From an uncultured Desulfotignum sp. (GTDB lineage Bacteria > Desulfobacterota > Desulfobacteria > Desulfobacterales > Desulfobacteraceae): 16,056 bases of DNA. The notes below the pieces were generated by a model. The model made no database searches. It was not told where the DNA came from and saw only the letters and a list, made by a program, of their open reading frames with translations. The stretch's first letter is position 1. The number at the start of each line of letters is the position of its first letter. Shown here one piece after another: positions 6,520-12,875 of the stretch. A program made the position numbers and the translations under genes. The stretch lies in NCBI GenBank assembly GCA_937951975.1, contig CALGAJ010000161.1:1-16056 (forward strand), given 5' to 3'.

Positions 6520-7815
6520 TTACCATATACCGCGTCTTTTGGATGCGAACAACTCCGATCCCATTTTTAATCCTGCAATCTCGAGTTTCTGACTAAAGCA
6601 AGGTCTGACCCCGGTGGCAGCAAACTCACCCATAACCGTACCGGTTGGGTCTATTTTGTGCTGCTCAAATTTGAATATGTCTGTCATGGTGATCACTTCG
6701 CCTTCCATACCCGATATTTCGGTAATGGCAATCACTTTCCGGGTACCATCACTGAAACGGGAAATCTGAATGACCACATCAATGGCGGAAGCGATCTGTT
6801 TCCGGATTACCCGGACCGGCAGATCCAAGCCTGCCATAAGGCACAACGTTTCCAGCCGGCCGACTGCGTCCCGGGGCGAATTGGCATGCACTGTCGTCAA
6901 AGAGCCATCATGACCGGTGTTCATGGCCTGCAGCATATCCAGGGCTTCACCGCCCCGGCATTCGCCGACCACAATCCGGTCCGGTCTCATTCTCAGAGAA
7001 TTTCTTACCAGATCTCTGATTGATTTTTCATATTTACCCTCGAGATTGGGTGGTTTTGTTTCCATCTTGAGAACGTGTTCCTGCTGCAGTTGTAATTCAG
7101 CGGCATCTTCAATGGTGATGATCCGCTCATTTTCAGGAATAAAACCAGAAAGAATATTCAGCAGGGTTGTTTTACCTGAGCCGGTTCCCCCGGAAATAAG
7201 AATATTAAGCCTGCCGATGACACAGGCCCGAAGAAACTGAACCATGTTTTCGCTGATGGATCCCAGTTTGATTAGCTGCTCAACCCCGAGCTTGTCGGTT
7301 TGAAATTTCCGGATGGTGATACAAGGTCCCTCGATCATCACCGGCGGGATGACGGCATTCACGCGGGAACCGTCCGGCAGGCGGGCATCCACGGTCGGGT
7401 TGTTCGAATCAATGGTACGGCCAAGCGGTAGAATGATCCGCTCAATGAGCTTTATGATCTGGTTCGCATCAGCAAAGGTGACATCTGCTCGCGTAATTTT
7501 ACCATTGCGTTCGATATAGGTTTTATCAATGCCATTCACCATCACTTCAGTTATATCAGGATCATCCAGGAGAGGCTGTAAAGGACCAAAACCAAACAAT
7601 TCATCTAAAACCTCTTTGAACAGATGGGTTTTAACGGAATCTGGGAATTCAGGGTTGAGTTCCTGATAGGTCTGTTCCAGATACCCTGTGATTGCCTGAC
7701 GGTTTTCATCTAAAAGTGCCGGTTCATTTTCAAGCATCTGAGCAACTTTATCGATCAACTGATACTTGAACCGATTGACATCTGCCCGGGGTGATGTGGG
7801 ATCCAATTGGCTCAT
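6520..7815 (-). CDS. cpaF: CpaF/TadA-type secretion (Flp pilus) ATPase
   Basis: This 431-residue cytoplasmic ATPase is of the GspE/VirB11 secretion superfamily, CpaF branch, which powers assembly of Flp/Tad pili or related export. Walker A GGTGSGKT is at residues 209-216, the Asp box IITIEDAAEL at 232-241, Walker B RIVVGECRGGEA at 280-291 and the His box GHDGSLTTVHANS at 301-313. The N-terminal helical part and FGFGPLQPLLDDPDITEVMVNG (75-95) are typical of the branch. All ATPase motifs are intact. Its ATG overlaps the stop of the preceding small gene (ATGA), and GGAG lies seven bases upstream. No other pilus genes (prepilin, TadB/C, secretin, prepilin peptidase) occur in this window, so it is either an orphan or part of a scattered system. 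Base composition looks more A/T-rich than the flanking genes. Confidence 0.92.
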   Translation of the reverse strand: MSQLDPTSPRADVNRFKYQLIDKVAQMLENEPALLDENRQAITGYLEQTYQELNPEFPDSVKTHLFKEVLDELFGFGPLQPLLDDPDITEVMVNGIDKTYIERNGKITRADVTFADANQIIKLIERIILPLGRTIDSNNPTVDARLPDGSRVNAVIPPVMIEGPCITIRKFQTDKLGVEQLIKLGSISENMVQFLRACVIGRLNILISGGTGSGKTTLLNILSGFIPENERIITIEDAAELQLQQEHVLKMETKPPNLEGKYEKSIRDLVRNSLRMRPDRIVVGECRGGEALDMLQAMNTGHDGSLTTVHANSPRDAVGRLETLCLMAGLDLPVRVIRKQIASAIDVVIQISRFSDGTRKVIAITEISGMEGEVITMTDIFKFEQHKIDPTGTVMGEFAATGVRPCFSQKLEIAGLKMGSELFASKRRGIW

Positions 7816-8111
7816 GAGTTTTCTCCGTCATTTTCCAGATCATTATCTTGAAACAGCCAGACAATATCCAGACGATTTACAGTCAAAAAACTGCAATTAT
7901 AAATGAGCCCCCCGTTTAAATCGTATATTGCTGCTTCGGTTAACGCGATAAATGTATCTGATCTATCCAGTTCATCCTTTATTCTCTCATTGAGACGGAC
8001 ATGAAATTTTCCTCGAATCAGGTGTGTAGATGTTTGAATGTGAACGTTGACAGGCCTTTTTTTTACGACTTCGGTAAAAATTTTTCCTTTTTCATCAAAT
8101 GAAGCTTTCAT
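7812..8111 (-). CDS. Small uncharacterised protein coupled to the CpaF-type ATPase
   Basis: A 99-residue soluble protein with no signal peptide or membrane segment. The core pattern runs VNVHIQTSTHLIRGKFHV, then RIKDELDRSDTFIALTEAAI, then FLTVNRLDIVWLF. It looks like a small beta-rich domain and recalls the DUF6812 type of family ('I.T....I.G', 'R..D.L', 'Fi.lt.a', 'vN...I'). That resemblance is from memory and unproven. I chose the ATG at 8111 because GGGAG (8116-8120) lies four bases upstream; a further ATG at 8126 has no better site. The stop overlaps the CpaF start by four bases, so the two are translationally coupled and probably work together, for example as an adaptor or regulator. No function can be assigned. 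Confidence 0.75.
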   Translation of the reverse strand: MKASFDEKGKIFTEVVKKRPVNVHIQTSTHLIRGKFHVRLNERIKDELDRSDTFIALTEAAIYDLNGGLIYNCSFLTVNRLDIVWLFQDNDLENDGENS

Positions 8112-8115
8112 GTGT

Positions 8116-8120
8116 CTCCC
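8116..8120 (-). promoter_or_regulatory. Ribosome binding site of the small gene ahead of cpaF
   Basis: GGGAG on the minus strand precedes the ATG at 8111 by four bases, and decides that start over the in-frame ATG at 8126. Confidence 0.65.
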
Positions 8121-8247
8121 CTGCATTTTTTGGGCGCCCCGACGATAAGAAACCCGTGTGATAACTTCGGTTTCGTGTCATCGGCAAGATGGATATCACT
8201 TAACAAAAACAAAGCCGCTTTTACGGGCAATGTCAAAGCTGGGATTG

Positions 8248-8276
8248 ATATTACTGCCTGTTTTTTATAATTTCAA
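8248..8276 (-). promoter_or_regulatory. Possible promoter of the small gene/cpaF operon
   Basis: On the minus strand TTGAAA (8271-8276) and TAATAT (8248-8253) are spaced by 17 bases, with five and four matches to consensus. This would give a leader of about 130 bases. A perfect TTGACA also occurs further downstream but lacks a good -10 partner. The rest of the A/T-rich 8112-8369 spacer shows nothing else I can name. Confidence 0.4.
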
Positions 8277-8369
8277 GCATTTCAATATTTAAAACCGCAA
8301 GAAAGCTGTTTACGGATGCACTTTGAAAATTTCCAGGGTGGTTAAGATATCCTTGCTTGTCAAAACCCG

Positions 8370-10103
8370 TTAGTTCCGGTTTTGGAGTTTCTGAATATTG
8401 TCTCTGGCAAACTCAATGGTGGAATCGATTTTCAGGGCCATCTCATAAAATTTAATGGCCAGGGTTGTTTCCCCCAGCTCCCGGTAGTTGGAGCCGATGT
8501 TGGCGTAATTGATGGCCTGGGACGGGTCGATGTCCAGGGCCTGCTCAAAGCAGGCGATCGCTTTGTGATGATTTTTTTGCAGAAAATGGCACACCCCTAT
8601 GGTGTTGAGCAGGTCCGGACGCTGGTCGTCCACGGCCAGCCCCTGGGAGCAGATTTCCACGGCCCGGTCATATTGGCCCAGGTCCTTGAGGCAGGCCCCC
8701 ATGTGGGAACAGATATCCGGCAGGTTTAGCCGGACCGGGTCCCTGTCCATGGCCGCTTCAAATTCTGCCAGCGCGGCGGGGTATTCGCCGATGGCGTTGT
8801 ATACCAGGCCTTTGTAGAATCGGGTGTAATATTTGTCCGGCAATGCGGTTTCCAGGGCCTCCAGCCGGTCCAGGGCCTGGATGGGCTCCAGGGTTTCGGT
8901 GATGAGTCGGGCCGTGAACATACCCACGCTGGCGGATGCGGCCCGTTCCCGGAAATGGGCCCCCGGGATGATGGTGTAAAAAGCCGGGATTTCCAGTTCC
9001 GGGTGCCGGGTGTCAATGGCCAGGACCTGGTATGCCTGTGTCTGGAGGACTGAAATCAGGTTTTCCACCTCTGTGCGGATGTTGTCATGGGACAGGTCCG
9101 GCAGGTCGGCCAGGGACACCAGGGTGTCGGGATGGGTGATATAGGCGGCATCTTCGATGCGGGTGAACTTGGGAAGGCCTGAGGCCACGTAATTGGACCC
9201 GGTGTTGAAATCCCCGGCCAGCTGGGCCACTTCGGTCAGGGCCCGGCTCATGGCTTTCTGGGGATCGGGCGAGGTGCCGGCCGTCCACACGATCTCGCTT
9301 TTTTCAGGAAAGGTGGAAGGATCCCAGGCCAGCACCCCGATGGTGGGGATGCCCGTGCCCAGGGAAAAATCGGAGGCATACACCTGGATCCCGCATTTTT
9401 TGTATTTGCCCAGCATCTCTTTGACCAGGGGATCGGTGAATGTGTCGGTGCGGATTCCCGGCACCTTGAGGTTTCCGTGGCTCACCAGGGAAGAGGTGTG
9501 CCGCTCCACCAGTTCACACAGGCCCTGGATCAGGGCTTCTTCATTGCAGTTGCCCGCACACGGACCGTTGAACTCGTTGATCATGTAAAACCAGTTGAAC
9601 GGGATCAGCACCTCTTTTTTCAGGGTCAGATTGTACCCCCGGGTCCATTGCAGGGTGAGATCGTCAAAAAGGGGCTTGATTTTCAGGGCCTCTGCTTCAT
9701 TGTCATGCACGGACCGGATGATCTGGTCAAAGGGAAGTGCGGTATCGCCCAGGTCCCGGGGCCGGGCTTCGAAAAACCGGGCCGGGTCTTTGACATAGGA
9801 AAAAAAACTGAACCGTTCCGCCAGCTCCATGACCGCGCTGGCTTCGGCCTGGGCCGGGGTCCCGCCTTTGCCCATCTGTTTGCTGGTGCCGATGACTTCT
9901 CTGGCATGGGCCCCGCATTCACTGAAAAACACCGGAATGTCCAGGCGGCCGTTGTCGATGCGCCGGGTCCGGCTCAGGATATCCAGGCCGGCATTGGCGG
10001 CTTTTTGTTTGAATTGTGCCACGGTTTTTTCCGGGGAGATGATCTTGTCCTGGTCATAGGTGTAGCCTTTGACCGCATCCTTGAGTTCGATTTTATAGGT
10101 CAT
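8370..10103 (-). CDS. YcaO-domain protein with C-terminal TPR repeats
   Basis: A 577-residue protein. Residues about 55-400 are a YcaO domain, an ATP-using fold that phosphorylates peptide backbone amides during azoline or thioamide formation, and also includes E. coli YcaO, linked to ribosomal protein S12 methylthiolation. The ATP-site pattern S-x3-E-x3-R is seen as S89/E93/R97 (SAVMELAER). Q193-x3-E197-x2-E200 (QGLCELVER) and E291-x2-Q294 follow. Residues about 425-577 carry three to four TPR units (for example NTIGVCHFLQKNHHKAIACF and NYANIGSNYRELGETTLAI), likely for protein binding. There is no proline-rich (PxPxP) C-terminus of the azoline-synthase type. The frame continues to an ATG at 10190 overlapping the MOSC stop. 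I prefer 10103, where family-like sequence begins and AGGA lies upstream. No precursor peptide, TfuA or dehydrogenase gene is adjacent, so the substrate is unknown. Confidence 0.88.
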   Translation of the reverse strand: MTYKIELKDAVKGYTYDQDKIISPEKTVAQFKQKAANAGLDILSRTRRIDNGRLDIPVFFSECGAHAREVIGTSKQMGKGGTPAQAEASAVMELAERFSFFSYVKDPARFFEARPRDLGDTALPFDQIIRSVHDNEAEALKIKPLFDDLTLQWTRGYNLTLKKEVLIPFNWFYMINEFNGPCAGNCNEEALIQGLCELVERHTSSLVSHGNLKVPGIRTDTFTDPLVKEMLGKYKKCGIQVYASDFSLGTGIPTIGVLAWDPSTFPEKSEIVWTAGTSPDPQKAMSRALTEVAQLAGDFNTGSNYVASGLPKFTRIEDAAYITHPDTLVSLADLPDLSHDNIRTEVENLISVLQTQAYQVLAIDTRHPELEIPAFYTIIPGAHFRERAASASVGMFTARLITETLEPIQALDRLEALETALPDKYYTRFYKGLVYNAIGEYPAALAEFEAAMDRDPVRLNLPDICSHMGACLKDLGQYDRAVEICSQGLAVDDQRPDLLNTIGVCHFLQKNHHKAIACFEQALDIDPSQAINYANIGSNYRELGETTLAIKFYEMALKIDSTIEFARDNIQKLQNRN

Positions 10104-10186
10104 GAAATATGTTTCCTGGTTCAGGGTTGAATCGGCGGGCCGGTACTGTCTATAAAAGCACGGGCCTGGTTTGATCCGGATATCGG

Positions 10187-10618
10187 TCATTCCAAAAGTT
10201 CAATCTTATCGCCCACGCGGATGGTGCCGCCGGTAAGAATTTTTCCAAACACCCCTTCTTTTGGCATGATACAGTCACCGGTGCGGTAGAAGATGGCGCA
10301 TTTTTTATGGCATTGTTTGCCGATCTGGGTGATCTCCACCAGGGCGGTGTCCCCTAAGCGGACCTGCTGCCCGATTTTCCGGGATTTCCAGTCAATGCCG
10401 GTGGTGGCGATGTTTTCGGCAAAATCCCCGAAATTGAGGACAAAGTCCGGGGTGCTGGCGGCATCGATGCTTTCGGATGCCAGAAAACTGATCTGCCGGT
10501 GCCAGTTCCCGGCATGGGCATCCCCCTGGATGCCGTGGTTTTCCACAAGCTCTGCCTGGTCCACGCATTGTTTGGTGGTGCCTTTTTTTCTGCTGACGGC
10601 AATGGAGACGATGTTCAC
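10187..10618 (-). CDS. MOSC-domain protein
   Basis: A 143-residue, single-domain MOSC protein. MOSC domains occur at the C-terminus of Moco sulfurases and in YiiM-type enzymes. They are thought to carry sulfur on a cysteine or to act on molybdenum cofactor or N-hydroxylated substrates. Visible family features are GIQGDAHAGNWHRQISFLA (29-47), GDFAENIATTGIDW (64-77), the cysteine-bearing TQIGKQCHKKCAIF (97-110; C103 and C107) and GDCIMPKEGVF (114-124; C116). The start is GTG at 10618, supported by AGAGG (10626-10630) seven bases upstream. The YcaO-TPR gene follows on the same strand and its longest frame overlaps this stop, suggesting one transcript. In related anaerobes MOSC proteins are often linked to molybdenum cofactor genes, but none are here. 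Domain call is sure; role in this pair is inferred. Confidence 0.9.
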   Translation of the reverse strand: MNIVSIAVSRKKGTTKQCVDQAELVENHGIQGDAHAGNWHRQISFLASESIDAASTPDFVLNFGDFAENIATTGIDWKSRKIGQQVRLGDTALVEITQIGKQCHKKCAIFYRTGDCIMPKEGVFGKILTGGTIRVGDKIELLE

Positions 10619-10660
10619 TCAAGGGCCTCTTTTTTCAGATGGGTTATCATAATGAGAAGA

Positions 10661-10690
10661 TTTATATCACATTGTGGCAGTAACATTCAA
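10661..10690 (-). promoter_or_regulatory. Probable extended -10 promoter of the MOSC/YcaO operon
   Basis: On the minus strand TTGAAT (10685-10690) is followed by an 18-base spacer and TATAAA (10661-10666). TG at the extended -10 position sits one base ahead of the hexamer (TGATATAAA). Transcription would start near 10654, about 35 bases ahead of the GTG start. Confidence 0.55.
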
Positions 10691-10716
10691 TGCCTGAGTC
10701 ATTTTGAAAAAATTTT

Positions 10717-11043
10717 TCACAACCCTTTTTTTTCCGGGGATGGTTTCCAGGGTCCGGACGTCTCAGTTTCCATCGAGGGCACAGGGCCGGTGCCGGGTGA
10801 TTTCTGTTTTGGGTGGATGCCTGCGTAACGATCCACACAGGCATCAATGGTTTCCGCCAGGCCCGCGGGCAGGCGGTGGGGGGTGAACGCCTGCTGGATA
10901 CCGGCCTCCAGGCAGGCATCCAGCGCAAACACCTTCCGGCAGGCCGGGCAGGACCCCAGATGGGCCGTCACCTCGGGGTTCTCCGGCACGCTCCCCCGGC
11001 GGGTATGGGTTTTCATCCATTCCAGGCATTCGTCGCAGTTCAT
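10717..11043 (-). CDS. Short zinc-finger anti-sigma-factor-like protein
   Basis: A 108-residue protein that starts three bases after the ECF sigma stop. Cysteines C3 and C6 (NCDECLEW) and the H28-x3-C32-x2-C35 motif (HLGSCPAC) match the zinc-binding anti-sigma (ZAS) arrangement, in which the domain holds an ECF sigma factor inactive until a redox or other signal. Unlike many ZAS proteins it has no transmembrane segment or sensor domain. After the zinc finger come about 35 residues of helix and a low-complexity tail ending SPEKKGL. It may be a soluble redox-type anti-sigma factor or a shortened membrane form. The last codons include an A8 run, but the alternative frame beyond it shows no membrane helix either. 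The role is inferred from motif plus adjacency. Confidence 0.75.
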   Translation of the reverse strand: MNCDECLEWMKTHTRRGSVPENPEVTAHLGSCPACRKVFALDACLEAGIQQAFTPHRLPAGLAETIDACVDRYAGIHPKQKSPGTGPVPSMETETSGPWKPSPEKKGL

Positions 11044-11046
11044 GGG

Positions 11047-11625
11047 TCAGGTGGGTTCCGTTTCAAGGTTGATCTGAAAGGTATGCTGCCGTTCCTGTAT
11101 CTGTTTCAGCAGGATGGTTTTCAATCGCTCTTTGGCCCGGTTCAGCCGGGACATCACCGTGCCCATGGGGACATCCAGGGCATCTGCAATCTCTTTGTAG
11201 GGCATCTCCTCCATGTAATACAGGGTCAGAATCTCTTTGTAGGCCGCCGGCAGCGCGTCAATGGACTGATTCACCAGCCGGATATCCGAGGCCAGGGCCA
11301 GGCGGTCGTCTGTATCGATTTTGTCTGAACAGGCTTTGAGGTACATCATGTAATCGGTTTGCCGGCGCTGCTGTGTTTCATTGTCTGTCCGGCAGGTTTT
11401 CAGAAAATTGTTTTTCAGAATTTTCAAAAGCCAGGGTTTGACCCGGGACGGGTCTTTGAGCTGGAAAAAATATTTAAACGCCATCAAATAGGTGTCCTGG
11501 ACAAGGTCATGGGCATCAAACACATTGCCGGTGTATCTGAGAGCCACGTTGTATATCAGCGACATATGGGGATATGTCAGTGTCTTGAACCCAAGGGTGG
11601 ATTCCGTTTTTTTTTCAGATGTCAT
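11047..11625 (-). CDS. ECF (extracytoplasmic function) sigma-70 family factor
   Basis: A 192-residue RNA polymerase sigma factor with only regions 2 and 4. Region 2 spans about residues 18-85, with the core-binding/-10 segment DAHDLVQDTYLMAFKYF. Region 4 spans about 115-172, with LPAAYKEILTLYYMEEMPYKEIADALDVP and the recognition helix MGTVMSRLNRAKERLK. Length and layout match ECF factors. It is followed immediately by a zinc-finger anti-sigma-like gene, the usual partner. The ATG at 11625 is the only good start, but the strong AAGGAGG (11647-11653) lies about 20 bases away. It is better placed for an ATG that opens a four-codon ORF overlapping this start. Codons 4-7 contain an A9 run. The regulon and the inducing signal cannot be read from the sequence. 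Confidence 0.93.
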   Translation of the reverse strand: MTSEKKTESTLGFKTLTYPHMSLIYNVALRYTGNVFDAHDLVQDTYLMAFKYFFQLKDPSRVKPWLLKILKNNFLKTCRTDNETQQRRQTDYMMYLKACSDKIDTDDRLALASDIRLVNQSIDALPAAYKEILTLYYMEEMPYKEIADALDVPMGTVMSRLNRAKERLKTILLKQIQERQHTFQINLETEPT

Positions 11626-11637
11626 GTCATCATCATC
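11623..11637 (-). other. Possible four-codon upstream ORF (Met-Met-Met-Thr-stop) overlapping the sigma start
   Basis: On the minus strand the bases ahead of the sigma gene read ATG ATG ATG ACA TGA. The final TGA overlaps the sigma ATG as ATGA. AAGGAGG (11647-11653) and a closer GAGG lie at fitting distances for this mini-ORF. It could couple or tune translation of the sigma factor; this is inferred from spacing only. Confidence 0.35.
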
Positions 11638-11699
11638 CTGACCTCGCCTCCTTGTGCCTTAACATAATCAGGGGATGAATCAATGCAATCTTTTTTATA

Positions 11700-12875
11700 T
11701 TATGGAGACCGATCTCCGTTCGGTTTTATTCCCGGATTTTGATGAAGCAATTCAATAAATTTAAGGTTGGCCCCGGGAAAGGCAAACCGGTTTATTTCCT
11801 GTAAAGAAATCCACTGAAAATCCACCGGGCCGTTCAAAGCCACATCCCCGGAGAGATAATCACAGTAAAACACATCCATTTCAATCTTAAAATGGGTATA
11901 CGCATGCTTCACCCGGGTCAGAAAAGAAGACACCCGGACCGTGAGTCCGGTTTCCTCTTTGATTTCCCGGATACAGGCATCTTTCGCGGTTTCATTTTTT
12001 TTTACCTTGCCGCCGGGAAATTCCCACAACCCGCCTAAAAGCCCGTCCGGGATTCTCTGGGTGATCAGCAGTCTGCCGTTTTTTATGACAATGCCGGTAC
12101 TGATATGAAAACAGGGTGTTTTTCTGCGTGCCAGCCGCACCGGAAATTCTTTGATCCGGGAGTCGGCCTGAGCCCGGCACAGATTTTTCAAAGGGCAGGC
12201 CGTGCAATCCGGGGATGCCGGGGTGCAGATCAACGCCCCCAGTTCCATGACCGCCTGGTTGAACGTGCCGGGATCTGTCCGGTCTAAAAGGGTTTCTGCC
12301 ACGGGTTTGAACGCGCCATGGGCCGAGGAATGGTTCACAGGCATGTCCAGGCAGAACAACCGGGACAGAACCCGTTTGACATTGCCGTCCACCACGGCAT
12401 GGGCTTTCCCAAAGGCGATGCTCAATACGGCGGATGCAATATAATCCCCCACCCCGGGCAGGGCCTTGAAATCGGAAAACCGGTCCGGAATAAGGCCGTC
12501 TGAAAGAGAAACCAGGTGCTGGGCCGCCTTGTGCAGGTTTCTGGCCCGGGCATAATATCCCAGTCCTTCCCAGAGTTTGAGCACCCGGTCCGGCTCGGCT
12601 TCAGCCAGATCTTTGAGCGTAGGAAATGCGGTCAGAAATTTGAGAAAAAAAGGCACCACGGTTTTGACCTGGGTCTGCTGAAGCATGACTTCAGATACCC
12701 AGATGCGGTATGGGTCGGTGCTGTCCCGCCAGGGCAGGGCCCGGTGATGGGCCTGGTACCAGTGCATGAGCTGTTGTTGAATCTGTCCCTGTGCTGCGTG
12801 GGGGACTGAAAATGATTTGTGATTGTAAACCGCTGGTTTCCTGTTTACAGATGTTTTTTTATGGCTCTGTGTCAT
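11700..12875 (-). CDS. mutY: A/G-specific adenine DNA glycosylase MutY
   Basis: A 391-residue base-excision repair enzyme that removes adenine mispaired with 8-oxoguanine. The HhH-GPD domain shows LPWR (47-50), the catalytic glutamate E62 in SEVMLQQTQV, the helix-hairpin-helix LPGVGDY (139-145) and the catalytic aspartate D163 in VVDGNVKR. A [4Fe-4S] loop follows with C217-x6-C224-x2-C227-x5-C233. The C-terminal NUDIX-like domain, which reads the 8-oxoguanine, carries a full NUDIX box (G289 to L311, GKVKKNE then REIKEETGL). About 30 residues precede the catalytic domain, somewhat longer than usual. The ATG at 12875 shares its A with the preceding transglutaminase stop (TGATG), so translation is coupled. 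An in-frame TTG lies one codon upstream. mutY at the end of an envelope-type operon is an unusual neighbourhood. Confidence 0.95.
   Translation of the reverse strand: MTQSHKKTSVNRKPAVYNHKSFSVPHAAQGQIQQQLMHWYQAHHRALPWRDSTDPYRIWVSEVMLQQTQVKTVVPFFLKFLTAFPTLKDLAEAEPDRVLKLWEGLGYYARARNLHKAAQHLVSLSDGLIPDRFSDFKALPGVGDYIASAVLSIAFGKAHAVVDGNVKRVLSRLFCLDMPVNHSSAHGAFKPVAETLLDRTDPGTFNQAVMELGALICTPASPDCTACPLKNLCRAQADSRIKEFPVRLARRKTPCFHISTGIVIKNGRLLITQRIPDGLLGGLWEFPGGKVKKNETAKDACIREIKEETGLTVRVSSFLTRVKHAYTHFKIEMDVFYCDYLSGDVALNGPVDFQWISLQEINRFAFPGANLKFIELLHQNPGIKPNGDRSP

Noticed and set aside
10104..10190. YcaO start at the ATG overlapping the MOSC stop
   Set aside because: The added 29 residues do not look like the family N-terminus and the site has no usable Shine-Dalgarno spacing. 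It remains possible because of the overlap.
10705..10719. Terminator formed by TGAAAAAATTTTTCA after the anti-sigma gene
   Set aside because: The pairing is almost wholly A-T and overlaps the stop codon, so it is too weak to call as an intrinsic terminator.
11704..11717. Terminator at the end of mutY (GGAGA/TCTCC hairpin)
   Set aside because: The stem is five base pairs, lies inside the last codons, and is followed by mixed A/T rather than a T-tract.
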